NCBI RefSeq assembly: GCF_000317475.1
Contig: NC_019729.1
Span: 1,936,501-2,000,500, forward strand
Origin: Oscillatoria nigro-viridis PCC 7112
GTDB lineage: Bacteria; Cyanobacteriota; Cyanobacteriia; Cyanobacteriales; Microcoleaceae
Direction of reading: 5' to 3'
Length of the DNA stretch: 64,000 nucleotides
Positions 1-9,138 of this stretch are shown here, one piece after another (within the stretch, counting starts at the first letter, position 1; the number at the start of each line of letters is the position of its first letter). A program made the position numbers and the translations under genes. The notes beneath the pieces were generated by a model. The model was given only the letters and a program-made list of their open reading frames with translations, made no database searches and was not told where the DNA came from.

Positions 1-906
1 ATGGCTTACAGTTTGCGGTTGACTTCCTTGGGCGTTTTGTCCGCACTTTTAATCGGTTTGGGCTATTGGCTTGCCGTGTTAGATTGGTCTTCCAAAGTCG
101 AGTTTTCTTGGCTGGAAGTTTTGGTGCGGCAAATGCCGATCGCAGCCAGTATAATGTTTGTGCCGCTGGCTTATTGGTGTCGATCGCGTGCTATTTTTGC
201 CATAGGTGCGATCGCGATAATTTTTTCCCTACAAGTTTCTATCGTCCAAGGGTTAAATCAAACCTGGGGTACAGCAATTTTTTGTGCTTTACCGCCCGCT
301 TTGCTGTGGGGATACGACGATGCAATCTGGCCGAAGGTAAACAGCAGGCTGTTTCAACCTACCGCCCGCAGTTTAGCCCTGCTGTTTCTCGCCGGTGTGT
401 TTTATGTTCTTTCTTTCCACTGGTTGTGGCCGGATTCGCCGAATCCTGCGCCAACTGAGCCCGATTGGGTTTTGCTGGCAAATGTGGTTGTTTTGGGCGG
501 TTTCACGGTGTTTGAGTGGCTGCGTTTGGGACGTTTGGAACTGCGGCGACCAAAACAAAAAGGAGTGGATTTGACGACAGGTGCGATCGGCATTTTAATC
601 CTCGCCAGCGCCTTAATACCGTTTTTTCACCTCAATTTTACCCCCATTCCTCAATTAGCCACTTTTCTGTTCAATGTTTTCTTATTTTTGCTCGCTGTCG
701 GCTTAATCCGAGAAGGTTTAGCTTTAGGAAACCGCCAGAGTTTTTGGGGAGGAATGGTATTAATCACCCTGCAAATTATCAGCCGAGTCTTTGAATACAA
801 CACAGGATTGTTGCTCAAATCTTTTGTATTTGTTTTGTGCGGAATTGGCGTAATTGCTGCGGGTTTGTGGTTCGAGCGCCACTTCGCAAAAATCCCCGAT
901 GAATAG
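1..906 (+). CDS. DUF2157-like multi-pass membrane protein, possibly 5'-truncated
   Basis: The protein is almost entirely hydrophobic segments (about eight predicted membrane helices) with short polar loops and ends in a basic tail. It stands directly before a GDYXXLXY-domain gene on the same strand, the usual partner of DUF2157/DUF4401-type membrane proteins, and that pairing is the main basis for the family call. The first ATG coincides with base 1 of the window, so the true start may lie upstream and the N-terminal part may be missing. Function is unknown; an envelope role is inferred from the helices. Confidence 0.6.
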   Translation: MAYSLRLTSLGVLSALLIGLGYWLAVLDWSSKVEFSWLEVLVRQMPIAASIMFVPLAYWCRSRAIFAIGAIAIIFSLQVSIVQGLNQTWGTAIFCALPPALLWGYDDAIWPKVNSRLFQPTARSLALLFLAGVFYVLSFHWLWPDSPNPAPTEPDWVLLANVVVLGGFTVFEWLRLGRLELRRPKQKGVDLTTGAIGILILASALIPFFHLNFTPIPQLATFLFNVFLFLLAVGLIREGLALGNRQSFWGGMVLITLQIISRVFEYNTGLLLKSFVFVLCGIGVIAAGLWFERHFAKIPDE

Positions 907-990
907 AAATTATTCATCTCTTTCTTCTCTCCCTGGGCGCCCTCTGCGGTCTCTGCGGTTTAATCATTCCGAAACAACCGCAAACAATAT
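907..990. repeat. Interspersed repeat family A
   Basis: AT/CT-rich stretch with the core ctctgcggtctctgcggtt followed by attccgaaacaaccg and ending in atataac. Near-identical copies lie at 6365-6480 and 22418-22503, an inverted copy with clear terminal inverted repeats at 28104-28215, and a degenerate one at 3722-3800. Here it fills the gap between the two membrane-protein genes. Confidence 0.7.
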
Positions 991-1004
991 AACCCATACA
1001 TAAC

Positions 1005-1703
1005 ATGAACACAAACAACACTGACTTATTAGTAAAAAATCCAGATACAACAAATCTGTTTCAGCTTCCCCCGGAAGCGAAACGCCTTCCCGCGTGGCGG
1101 CTGTGGGTTCCTTTGCTCTTGCAAATCGGACTAATTGCCGCCGTACCCGCCACCGCTGTTTACACTTTTATTACTGGCAAAACAGTTGTCCTGCAAACAG
1201 CACCAGTAGACCCTTACGACTTTTTGCGCGGATATTACCAAGTTTTGAGCTATGATATTTCCGATATCACAAATCTCCAAAAACTACCCGGCTGGAAAGA
1301 TTTACCTACCGAAAAAAAACCTTGTCCGCCCGGAATTGTTTGTCCCAAAAATCCGCACAATGTCAAACCAAAAACCAGTTTTTATGTAATCTTAGAAGCG
1401 CCAAAAACCGCGACTAATCCCGGCCGCCCCCAAGCTTGGAAACCCGTCCGCGTCAGTCTGGAAAATCCCGGCAATTTGCCCGCCAACCAAATCGCAATTA
1501 AGGGCAAATATAACGGTTGGCGGATGGAATACGGCTTAGAAACTTATTATATGCCAGAGGACGAAAGGGAAAAAGTCAATCAGGAGATTAGCGAAGCTCA
1601 GAGGAAGCAGCGACAATCTTTTTTGGTAGAAGTAAAGATTGACAAAACAGGCCGTGCTGTGCCTGTGAGTTTGTGGGTGCGCGATCGCAATTATCGATTT
1701 TAG
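1005..1703 (+). CDS. GDYXXLXY domain-containing protein
   Basis: A 232-residue protein with one N-terminal membrane helix (about residues 31-60) and a soluble, probably periplasmic, domain. The family signature appears as VDPYDFLRGYYQVLSYDIS at about residues 66-84, where the family consensus has Gly-Asp-Tyr-x2-Leu-x-Tyr (GYYQVLSY here, so the Asp is replaced by Tyr). A second conserved block, GLETYYMPEDE, is near residue 178. GDYXXLXY proteins usually sit next to DUF2157/DUF4401 membrane proteins, as here. No enzymatic function is established. Confidence 0.85.
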   Translation: MNTNNTDLLVKNPDTTNLFQLPPEAKRLPAWRLWVPLLLQIGLIAAVPATAVYTFITGKTVVLQTAPVDPYDFLRGYYQVLSYDISDITNLQKLPGWKDLPTEKKPCPPGIVCPKNPHNVKPKTSFYVILEAPKTATNPGRPQAWKPVRVSLENPGNLPANQIAIKGKYNGWRMEYGLETYYMPEDEREKVNQEISEAQRKQRQSFLVEVKIDKTGRAVPVSLWVRDRNYRF

Positions 1704-1727
1704 CTGATATCTCGCACCATTGTCAGC

Positions 1728-1793
1728 AACAGGCAAGATGCCTGTTCCACAAAATATAAACTTTCTTGTGGAACAGGCCGAAAAGCCTGTTCC
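1728..1793. repeat. Palindromic repeat family D, possible terminator
   Basis: The sequence aacaggcaagatgcctgtt followed by ccacaa, a short spacer, then ttgtggaacaggc and gcctgttcc forms nested hairpins. It lies 25 bases after the stop of the GDYXXLXY gene, so it may end transcription. Related copies are at 22537-22561 and 58758-58783. Confidence 0.6.
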
Positions 1794-1796
1794 TAA

Positions 1797-2522
1797 ACAA
1801 GTAATTGAGAACGGTGCAACATATGAGTTTTAGCCAATCAGGGCAAAAGGTCGATCGGTCTTTTGCCCTGGTTTTGAGTATTTTAGCTTAGGGAGGGGCA
1901 GAGGTTCGGCGATACCCTACCGCAACGGGTTCCCAGGCGCAATGGGATAGCTTCGCTCGCGCGGACATTTCAATTGCCGACAACCCAGGAGAATCTAGTG
2001 AAATACCTAACACTAACCTTGCGGTGAGCGTGTAGGCTTCGTGTCTCATTTGCCGTTGCTCTGTTGGGGATATCCATTGCTGAATATTCGTCACTCAAGA
2101 CGATCCAAGTCTTACACAGCATCTCTGGCTTGGCAGCCTTTATCCCTTCGTAGGGAACCCACGCAGAAACCCTGTTTCCCAAGGCAAAAAACTATTCCGT
2201 ATGACAAACTTGGATTGTATTTCACATTAGAACGTATCCCAATCACCAGCGGTCTGTCTTTTCCCCCTTTCTCTCGCAGTTATCCTTGGTAAGCATACTA
2301 CTGCTACTGTGACCTGTTGTTTGCAGCCGAGTGGGTGGGTCGCAACCACTTATATCTTACCATCTTTTTGTGAGAAATCAGGAAATTTTTGATTATTTAA
2401 TAGACCTTGCGAAAGCTTATATCCCAACGCCCAATTGAGTACAATTACAGCGTGGGACTTACGCCAATTGAGTTAAGATATATAAGACTTGCAAAAATCT
2501 TGCCAGTTCAAGGGCGCAAGTC
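1797..2522. other. Gene-free stretch, unrecognised
   Basis: No convincing gene. Several short overlapping open frames occur on both strands without ribosome-binding sites or recognisable domains. The stretch holds an isolated fragment (agaaaccctgtttc near 2165) resembling half of repeat family C. It may be a decayed element; nothing firmer can be said. Confidence 0.4.
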
Positions 2523-3668
2523 ATGACTCTACTGGAGCTTCTCATGTTAGCCGAGCTAATCTCTGCCAGACGAATACTCAAGACCAAACTCCTCGACTTC
2601 TTAGGACTTCCCGAAAATTGCCAAGACCAAACGGATCATCTCGTCAACCGAATTGTATCCCTGCTGGAAGCAAATCCAGCCGAACAAGAAAGATTTTGGG
2701 AGACATTCAAAAGTGAATTAGCCGTAGATCCGGTAGAATTAGAAGCAATACTCAAGTGTTCGCCAGCAGAACGCCAGCAGTGGATTGAACAAGACAAACT
2801 CCCTATTTTAGAATACCGCTCTTTCCGCAAATCAGGAATCCATTTAGAATATCCCGTTCACGACAGAAGATTCATCTTAAGTCTAACGCCAACCGATATT
2901 AATAATTGGCGCAAAGAACCCAAAGGGCTGATTAAAAATGATCGCCAAATACCCACCCCAATCAATACAGAAACGCCTGAAGAAAACGAACAATCGCGAG
3001 TAGCTTTTAGTTCAGCTTGGGAAAAAATCATTGCCGACTGGAAAGAACAAGGTTCTGCGGAAATTTCAGCAACCTTCCAGCTAGCTTACTGGACTGTTTG
3101 GGCGTCGCGCTGGGCCAAAGAAAATCAGCTCAACAGCTTTAAAGCAATTAATAAATATAAGGAAGTCTACGAAACTCACCAGCAGGAATGGTATCAGCGA
3201 AAAAATCAAGCAGTCAAGTTACTGATTGAAATGCCCTACGCCATGCTTTACTTCTACCGTCCGGCGGATTCTGACAAATTATATCTCGAACTGTGCGACG
3301 ACCACCAGGAAATGATGAAAGATGGCTACTATTGGGACAAGTGGGATTTTTTCTATCAGAACCGCAAACTTGTAAATAAGTGCCGCGAATGTCTGTACTG
3401 CGAAACCAAAGATTATTACTCGCTTTACTATCTTGAAATCAAAAGCGACAAGTTTCCCGATTTTAGTTTTTCTTTCCACACGCCGTACACCATCGGCAGA
3501 AAATTTTTGCCGCATCCAGAAACGCTGCCTTATGTAGAACACGTAGAACAGGACGGCATTTTTCGCTTTGGTCGCCCGCTGCTGGAACAAGAGAAAGTTA
3601 TTCACACAGAAAAGGATGTATTGCTTAAGTTTGAGGCGGCTTTGGCAGAAGCGAAAAAGTTTGTTTAG
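2523..3668 (+). CDS. Conserved hypothetical protein, 381 aa
   Basis: Acidic soluble protein without signal peptide or membrane helices. The N-terminal third is helical and Leu/Glu-rich. The C-terminal half contains a CRECLYC cluster (near residue 288) followed by an aromatic-rich segment ending in FSFHTPYTIGRKF, which looks like a folded domain. The paired cysteines could bind metal, but no known family is recognised. An in-frame ATG 24 bases downstream is an alternative start. The gene is isolated: the neighbour downstream is a decayed methyltransferase on the other strand. Confidence 0.7.
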   Translation: MTLLELLMLAELISARRILKTKLLDFLGLPENCQDQTDHLVNRIVSLLEANPAEQERFWETFKSELAVDPVELEAILKCSPAERQQWIEQDKLPILEYRSFRKSGIHLEYPVHDRRFILSLTPTDINNWRKEPKGLIKNDRQIPTPINTETPEENEQSRVAFSSAWEKIIADWKEQGSAEISATFQLAYWTVWASRWAKENQLNSFKAINKYKEVYETHQQEWYQRKNQAVKLLIEMPYAMLYFYRPADSDKLYLELCDDHQEMMKDGYYWDKWDFFYQNRKLVNKCRECLYCETKDYYSLYYLEIKSDKFPDFSFSFHTPYTIGRKFLPHPETLPYVEHVEQDGIFRFGRPLLEQEKVIHTEKDVLLKFEAALAEAKKFV

Positions 3669-3721
3669 TTAGCAGTCATTAGTAGACTTATTGCTGCTGA
3701 TTTTTTGATTGATAGGGAAAG

Positions 3722-3800
3722 CAATGATATCAAATCTGTTAGGGTCGGAATTATTCAGATATCTATTCTCTTTGTCTGCGTGAATCAGCGTCAATCCATT
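3722..3800. repeat. Degenerate copy of repeat family A
   Basis: Begins with atgatatcaaatctgtt and ggtcggaattattca as in the 6365-6480 copy, then diverges. It directly follows the 381-residue gene. Confidence 0.5.
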
Positions 3801-3940
3801 GTCCGGGGCGGTTGATTTTTATTGTTTTTACCGCACATCCAGGCAGATAAACACAGATTAACGCAGATAAATTATTATATCTATTCCGATTGCACCTTCG
3901 GTGATTGTTGACGGTTGACTGGATTTGACGCCAGACGATG

Positions 3941-4603
3941 CTACCGGATTTGATATGACTTTTGAACTTGGATTACTTGAATGCTGCCGCCAGCATAAAT
4001 TTTGGGTTGTTGAGTTTCTTCGGAATTGTACGATCGCAATCCCACCTCGGCAAACAAACTCCCCAAGTCTGTTTCGCTCAAGTTCCAAGCAGTTTCAGTC
4101 TCAAACAACCACAAAAATACAGCAAACTCAGGCTTAAATACCGGATTTGTATGCCGATGAAAATCTACCAAAATGAATAGACCACCGGGAGCGATCGCGC
4201 GCTACACTTCTTGAAAGATTTATCGCAACTGTGCCGATCGCATTTCGTGCATCGCAACGCTGCTGTAAACCAAGTCAAACTGACAGTCGGCAAAAGGCAT
4301 CGACTCGGTAAAAGCTTCTACATAATTGGGTGATGGCACATTTTTCCTGGCCGGTTACAGAGAGAATGGCGAAGCGTCAAGTCCTGTGACATCCTGGGAA
4401 TATTGCACGTGAAATTGCGTAGTTTGACCGCTACGGCAGCAAAGGTCTAAAACTTTAGTTTCCGCGCTGACGGTCAAATTTTCCCAGGCTAGTTGACCCA
4501 AACGAGCCTAGCCGCCTACGCTCAAAGCAGGCAGATGCGCGATCGCATCGTAGAGCCACTGATACCGATAACTTAAATCTCTAAAAATAGTTGCTACAGT
4601 CAA
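3941..4603 (-). pseudogene. Class I SAM-dependent methyltransferase, inactivated
   Basis: Read from a TTG at 4603, the frame gives an N-terminus with TIFRDLSYRYQWLYD, then motif I as KVLDLCCRSGQTTQF (Gly of the usual GxGxG replaced by Arg-Ser), then SMPFADCQFDLVYSSVAMHE (motif II/post-I region) and APGGLFILVDFHRHTNP. That order is typical of UbiE/COQ5-like methyltransferases. In-frame stops occur after LPALSVGG, within the post-motif I segment (LTPARKNV region) and at FQEV-stop-RAIAPGG. The C-terminal 76 codons remain open to the stop at 3941. The gene is therefore a pseudogene by nonsense decay, not by insertion. Confidence 0.8.
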
Positions 4604-4629
4604 AATTATGTATACCTTGCTATCGACTT

Positions 4630-5095
4630 AAGATATTATCGGGAAATTGGGTTTAAAACCCCGTCCTTCTAGCACGGCTTTAATTTCTTAAATCCATTCC
4701 CAAAAATCAGGGAATTGCTGGCACCTGTGGTATACTACGATAGTCAAGGTTCAACTCCTTTGCCATCGTGAAACAGTTAAGACACACTTTTAGGCACAAA
4801 CTGTTGGACACAGAGCAGCGCAAACTCTTAAAACAGCTAGAGAATCAACGTATTCTCTTTACCAGCAAACAAATATTTGGTTCATTTGTTAAGTAGGGTA
4901 GGACATACCCGAACTCTAGGCTATATCCTAGTACGCTTTTGGAGACAGACCCTCTGGGGTGGCTGTGAGTTGAACTCGTCAATTGGTGGTATTTTCTACG
5001 GTTGAAAGGTTTAAGAATTGCCGCAAGGACATAGCGCTTAAAGGTCAGTCGCTGAATTAAGAATCCCCACGCCTTTAGGCCCGGGAGTGTCAAAT
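4630..5095 (+). mobile_element. IS200/IS605-type element remnant, transposase lost
   Basis: The right end has the cyanobacterial signature: cagtcgctgaattaagaatc, a short hairpin cccacgcctttaggcccggg, then agtgtcaa. The left part has a hairpin-like ccccgtccttctagcacgg near 4662. Between them is only a 45-codon frame starting at the GTG at 4768 and stopping at 4893, much too short for TnpB. It could be an internally deleted tnpB element or a non-autonomous derivative that keeps the guide-RNA end. Family assignment rests on recalled end sequences only. Confidence 0.45.
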
Positions 5096-5143
5096 GATAA
5101 AGATAAGTAACAGAACTGAGACGATGGGAGAGCTGTAACCGCT

Positions 5144-6307
5144 ATGGGTCGTGTGGGAGTATTGCTATTAAACTTGGGCGGGCCAGATCAAATCGAGGAT
5201 GTCCGTCCTTTCCTGTTCAACTTGTTTGCTGACCCGGAAATCATTCGCATTCCGTTTCCGTGGATGCAAAAACCGCTCGCCTGGTTGATTTCGACCCTGC
5301 GCTTTCAAAAATCCCAGGAAAACTACCGCCAAATCGGGGGCGGCTCTCCTTTACGGCGGATTACCGAGGAACAAGCCGCTTCGCTGCAAGAACTCTTGCA
5401 AAAAAAGGGACAGGATGCTCGAGTTTACGTGGGGATGCGTTACTGGCATCCTTTTACCGAAGAGGCACTCGCCAAAATTAAGCGCGATCGCATCGAACAT
5501 TTGACTATTTTGCCACTGTATCCTCAATTTTCGATCAGCACCAGCGGTTCTAGCTTCCGGCAGCTAGAAGAAATGTGGGGCAAAGATCCAGATCTCAAGG
5601 ATATAGAATATACCGCGATTCCTTCTTGGTATCAGCGGCCGGGCTACATTCAGGCAATGTCGGAATTGATTGCCCAAGAACTAGACCACAATCCAGATCC
5701 CGATCGAGTTCACATCTTTTTCAGCGCCCACGGCGTCCCCCTCAGCTACGTAGAAGAGGCTGGAGACCCCTATCAGCGCGAGATAGAAGATTGCACTCGT
5801 CTGATTATGGAAAATTTGAACCGATCGAACGAACACACTCTAGCTTATCAAAGTCGGGTTGGCCCGGTGGAATGGCTCAAGCCTTACACCGAAGACGCCA
5901 TTACCGAATTGGCAGAAAATGGAGTCCAAGATTTGTTGGTAGTTCCGATTAGTTTTGTTTCCGAACACATCGAGACTCTGCAAGAAATTGACATGGAGTA
6001 TCGAGAATTAGCAGAAGAATCGGGGATTGAAAATTTCTACCGAGTGCCCGCCCTAAATACTCATCCGGTGTTTATTGAAGCCTTGGCCGATTTAGTCATC
6101 GAGTCGATCGAATCTCCCAGCGTTAAATTCTCTGATGTTATACGCCCTTCCAAAATAGTGAAAATGTACCCTCAAGAGCAGTGGGAGTGGGGTTTGACTA
6201 CGGGGGCGGAAGTCTGGAACGGTCGTTTAGCAATGATTGGTTTTATCGCACTATTGATGGAGTTAATTACGGGTCAGGGCCCGCTACACTCGATCGGATT
6301 GCTTTAA
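5144..6307 (+). CDS. hemH: Ferrochelatase with C-terminal CAB-like helix
   Basis: Inserts ferrous iron into protoporphyrin IX, the last step of haem synthesis. The N-terminus [11 protein letters not shown] is the family start; the catalytic His is in [19 protein letters not shown] (about residue 194) and the conserved acidic region follows in [18 protein letters not shown]. Residues 1-325 are the enzyme; the last about 45 residues form a chlorophyll a/b-binding-type helix, [20 protein letters not shown], found in ferrochelatases of cyanobacteria and plastids, where it tethers the enzyme to thylakoids and may sense chlorophyll. Length (387) is normal for this class. Transcribed alone; heptamer repeats begin just after the stop. 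Confidence 0.98.
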   Translation: MGRVGVLLLNLGGPDQIEDVRPFLFNLFADPEIIRIPFPWMQKPLAWLISTLRFQKSQENYRQIGGGSPLRRITEEQAASLQELLQKKGQDARVYVGMRYWHPFTEEALAKIKRDRIEHLTILPLYPQFSISTSGSSFRQLEEMWGKDPDLKDIEYTAIPSWYQRPGYIQAMSELIAQELDHNPDPDRVHIFFSAHGVPLSYVEEAGDPYQREIEDCTRLIMENLNRSNEHTLAYQSRVGPVEWLKPYTEDAITELAENGVQDLLVVPISFVSEHIETLQEIDMEYRELAEESGIENFYRVPALNTHPVFIEALADLVIESIESPSVKFSDVIRPSKIVKMYPQEQWEWGLTTGAEVWNGRLAMIGFIALLMELITGQGPLHSIGLL

Positions 6308-6308
6308 A

Positions 6309-6352
6309 TTGACAGTTGACTGTTGACAGTTGACTGTTGACAGTTGACTGTT
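6309..6352. repeat. Heptamer tandem repeat (STRR)
   Basis: Three head-to-tail copies of the 14-mer gacagttgactgtt directly after hemH. These are the short tandem repeats common between genes of filamentous cyanobacteria. Confidence 0.85.
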
Positions 6353-6364
6353 GTTACAAATGAC

Positions 6365-6545
6365 TAATGATATCAAATCCGTTGGGATCGGAATTATTCA
6401 TCTCTCTCTTCTCTTCCTGGGCGCCAATAGCGGTCTCTGCGGTTAAATCATTCCGAAACAACCGTAAACGATATAACTAATCACCAATAAGCTGTTACGC
6501 ATTTAAATTGTATATTCAGGGCGGGCGGGACGCCCACTCCACAAG
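6365..6545. repeat. Family A repeat followed by a family D-like half palindrome
   Basis: Positions 6365-6480 match the family A element at 907-990, including gcggtctctgcggtt-like core and the ending gatataact. Positions 6519-6545 (gggcgggcgggacgcccac) match one arm of the perfect hairpin at 20425-20481. Both lie in the gap between hemH and the convergent DUF4126 gene; no gene is seen. Confidence 0.65.
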
Positions 6546-6629
6546 ACTTTTATTTTTTTTTACAGAAAATTTAAAGACAGAACAGCTTAGCTAATCACCA
6601 ATAACTAATCACCAATCACTAATCACTAA

Positions 6630-7241
6630 TTAATCAGGATCGCGCTTGCGGCGGCGGGGATTTCCCCTATCGCCCGGTATTCCCTGACTTTTGTACCAGC
6701 GATACCACTCTTTAGAACTGCGAATTGCCAGCCACAGCAGCATCATAGCAACTAACCCTCCCTGCCGCGGGGCGTCAAAGGCAAACAAAACCAAGGAAAT
6801 GCACAGAACATCTTGGAGGAAAATCACCCAAATCGGCAAACCCCGCAGCCGGTAAAACCATCCGGCTTGTACCAGTTGCAGCACTAAAGCCAACAAACCT
6901 CCGACAATACCAATTATCCACAGCATCCAAGGGTGAGCAATAGTTTCCTCGATCGAACTTACTTGAGCGATCGCAATTCCCATAATTGCTCCTACAATGG
7001 GGCTGAAAATAATTTGCACAATTTGCAGTACCCGCTGTCCTACAAAGGTTTTAGAAGCAAATAACTCTAACAGCGACCAACTCACCAAGATGGCGATCGC
7101 CACCTGGGGGGGAACCCCCGACAAGAGAGGTATTTCCGACCAAAGTTTGTCAATCCGCAACAAACCAATTAACAGCAGGGGCAGGGCAATTCTCATACCC
7201 CCTGCCGCAGATCCAGAGAGTGCGGCTAGGAGTCCAACCAT
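6630..7241 (-). CDS. DUF4126-type integral membrane protein
   Basis: 203 residues with four to five hydrophobic helices and a strongly basic, arginine-rich tail. The N-terminal AALSGSAAGGMRIALPLLLIGLL and the glycine-rich segment GAIMGIAIA are typical of DUF4126 proteins, a family of unknown function in the bacterial inner membrane. The gene is convergent with hemH and divergent from gdhA; no operon partner is visible. Confidence 0.75.
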   Translation of the reverse strand: MVGLLAALSGSAAGGMRIALPLLLIGLLRIDKLWSEIPLLSGVPPQVAIAILVSWSLLELFASKTFVGQRVLQIVQIIFSPIVGAIMGIAIAQVSSIEETIAHPWMLWIIGIVGGLLALVLQLVQAGWFYRLRGLPIWVIFLQDVLCISLVLFAFDAPRQGGLVAMMLLWLAIRSSKEWYRWYKSQGIPGDRGNPRRRKRDPD

Positions 7242-7435
7242 AATAATAATTCAGTTTCTAACGTCAGCTAAAGCCTCGATCTATTTCAGAATTTAATTCC
7301 CCTGATGGCTGGCTGTGATTTGAGCGATCGAACTCAAATTGGGGCTTGAACTTAAATATCACTCTCTATTGTAAGTGTATCTGCTTAATCCTGCTTGGCA
7401 CTGCGATCTTGTCGATCGACACCAGGCAGTTTGTG

Positions 7436-7590
7436 AACAGTTGACCGTTGACAGTTGACAGAATTCCACCTGGATTGTGATTAAATTAGCTTAAGCACCA
7501 GAAGCCTTCTTCTCTCTGACAACTGACAACTAACAACTGTCAAGTGACAACTAACAACTGACAACAGTCAACTGACAACAGTCAACTAAC
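7436..7590. repeat. Heptamer tandem repeats upstream of gdhA
   Basis: Two clusters (7436-7463 and 7518-7590) of ttgacag/caactga-type heptamers; the second runs to within a few bases of the gdhA start codon, so the gdhA leader RNA may contain it. Confidence 0.8.
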
Positions 7591-7595
7591 TTCTT

Positions 7596-8882
7596 ATGTC
7601 TGATTCATTATTTGCCGATGCCAGCCGCCGATTAGAACGAGCCTTAAAATATGTGTCGCTTTCCGAGGATACGATCGAACGGCTGAAACACCCCAAATCC
7701 AGTTTAGTGGTATCGATTCCCGTGCGGATGGACGACGGTTCCCTGCGAATTTTCCAAGGTTATCGGGTGCGCTACGACAATACCAGAGGCCCGTCTAAAG
7801 GAGGAGTGCGCTATCATCCGGGAGTATCCCTTGATGAAGTGCAATCCTTAGCATTTTGGATGACTTTTAAATGTGCAGTTTTGAACTTGCCTTTTGGAGG
7901 AGCCAAGGGCGGAATTACTCTCAATCCCAAGGAATTGTCCAAACTGGAATTGGAACGGTTGAGCCGGGGCTATGTTGATGCGATCGCAGATTTCATCGGC
8001 CCCGATGTCGATATTCCCGCGCCGGATGTCTACACCAATCCCATGATTATGGGTTGGATGATGGATCAGTACAATATTATTAAGCGGCAGCTTTGTCCAG
8101 CGGTTGTGACTGGAAAACCAGTGACAATCGGCGGCAGTTTGGGCAGAGATACCGCAACAGCAATGGGTGCTTTTTTTGTAGTACAAACTATTCTACCCAA
8201 ATTTGAGCTAAATCCTCAAGATACGACTGTAGCAGTACAAGGTTTTGGTAATGCCGGTGCAGAAATAGCAGAATTGCTGTGGAAAGCAGGTTACAAAGTT
8301 GTTGCTGTCAGCGATTCCCAAGGGGGAATTTATGCTAAACAAGGGCTGGACATCCCCAGTATTCGAGGCTTTAAAGAGTCTAACAAAGGTATCAAAGCTG
8401 TTTACTGCGAAGGTTCAGTTTGCAATATTATCGAACACGAAATCTTGACAAATGAACAACTTTTAGCATTAGATGTAGACGTGCTGGTTCCTGCAGCTTT
8501 GGAAAATCAAATAACGGAAGCCAATGTTAATGATGTTAAGGCTAAGTTTATTTTTGAAGTAGCTAACGGCCCGATTGATTCTGCTGCTGATTTGGTTTTA
8601 GAAGCGAGGGGAATTCAGGTAATTCCTGATATTTTAGTTAATGCCGGAGGCGTAACGGTTAGTTATTTTGAGTGGGTGCAAAACCGCAGCGGGCTTTATT
8701 GGACGCTGGAGGAAGTCAACCAGCGGTTGAAGCATAAAATGGTCGAAGAAACAGAAGCAATTTGGAAAAAATCTCAGGAATTGTCAGTTTCCATGAGAAC
8801 TGCTGCTTACGTGTACGGGTTAAATCGACTCGGAGAAGCGATGAATGCGAAGGGAACGCGGGATTATTATGTGAACGGTTGA
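7596..8882 (+). CDS. gdhA: Glu/Leu/Phe/Val dehydrogenase family protein, probable glutamate dehydrogenase
   Basis: Catalyses reversible oxidative deamination of glutamate to 2-oxoglutarate and ammonium. The substrate-binding N-terminal domain has GPSKGGVRYHPGVSLDEV and the active-site lysine motif LPFGGAKGGI (about residues 104-113). The C-terminal Rossmann domain carries AVQGFGNAGAEIAELL (about residue 215), and NAGGVTVSYFEWVQN is the conserved end block. Length (428) fits hexameric NAD-type enzymes. Substrate preference cannot be read from sequence alone. It is transcribed alone and followed by a strong hairpin. Confidence 0.95.
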   Translation: MSDSLFADASRRLERALKYVSLSEDTIERLKHPKSSLVVSIPVRMDDGSLRIFQGYRVRYDNTRGPSKGGVRYHPGVSLDEVQSLAFWMTFKCAVLNLPFGGAKGGITLNPKELSKLELERLSRGYVDAIADFIGPDVDIPAPDVYTNPMIMGWMMDQYNIIKRQLCPAVVTGKPVTIGGSLGRDTATAMGAFFVVQTILPKFELNPQDTTVAVQGFGNAGAEIAELLWKAGYKVVAVSDSQGGIYAKQGLDIPSIRGFKESNKGIKAVYCEGSVCNIIEHEILTNEQLLALDVDVLVPAALENQITEANVNDVKAKFIFEVANGPIDSAADLVLEARGIQVIPDILVNAGGVTVSYFEWVQNRSGLYWTLEEVNQRLKHKMVEETEAIWKKSQELSVSMRTAAYVYGLNRLGEAMNAKGTRDYYVNG

Positions 8883-8887
8883 GGGAA

Positions 8888-8925
8888 GTGGGGTAAGATT
8901 GTGCGATCGTACAATCTTACCGCAC
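8888..8925 (+). terminator. Hairpin after gdhA
   Basis: gtaagattgt and acaatcttac form a perfect 10-bp stem around gcgatcgt, extended by gtg/cac outer pairs, five bases after the stop. No long U-tract follows, so termination strength is uncertain. The loop is a HIP1-like octamer. Confidence 0.65.
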
Positions 8926-9138
8926 TTATTCGAGAAGAGCGCAGTCTACGAACTGACTTGGCAAAAATTGGCTTTGAATTGGGGAATTTTAGGTTTGCAC
9001 GCAGCCGTTGATTTGAGCGCAACTTTGCTGTTGCAGAAGCGGAAAGATATTTTCAAATAACGCAAAACACGGCTATGTTCTCTTAGTCTCGCGTTGCGGG
9101 GAATAAAGTTTGTGTAGAGGGGATTCAAACCGCCGATT

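Noticed and set aside
1888..2292. Three overlapping frames of about 70-80 codons
   Set aside because: They overlap on both strands and lack starts with support; the stretch was recorded as unrecognised instead.
8946..9128. 60-codon minus-strand frame
   Set aside because: No domain, no ribosome-binding site and an unusual composition; likely chance.
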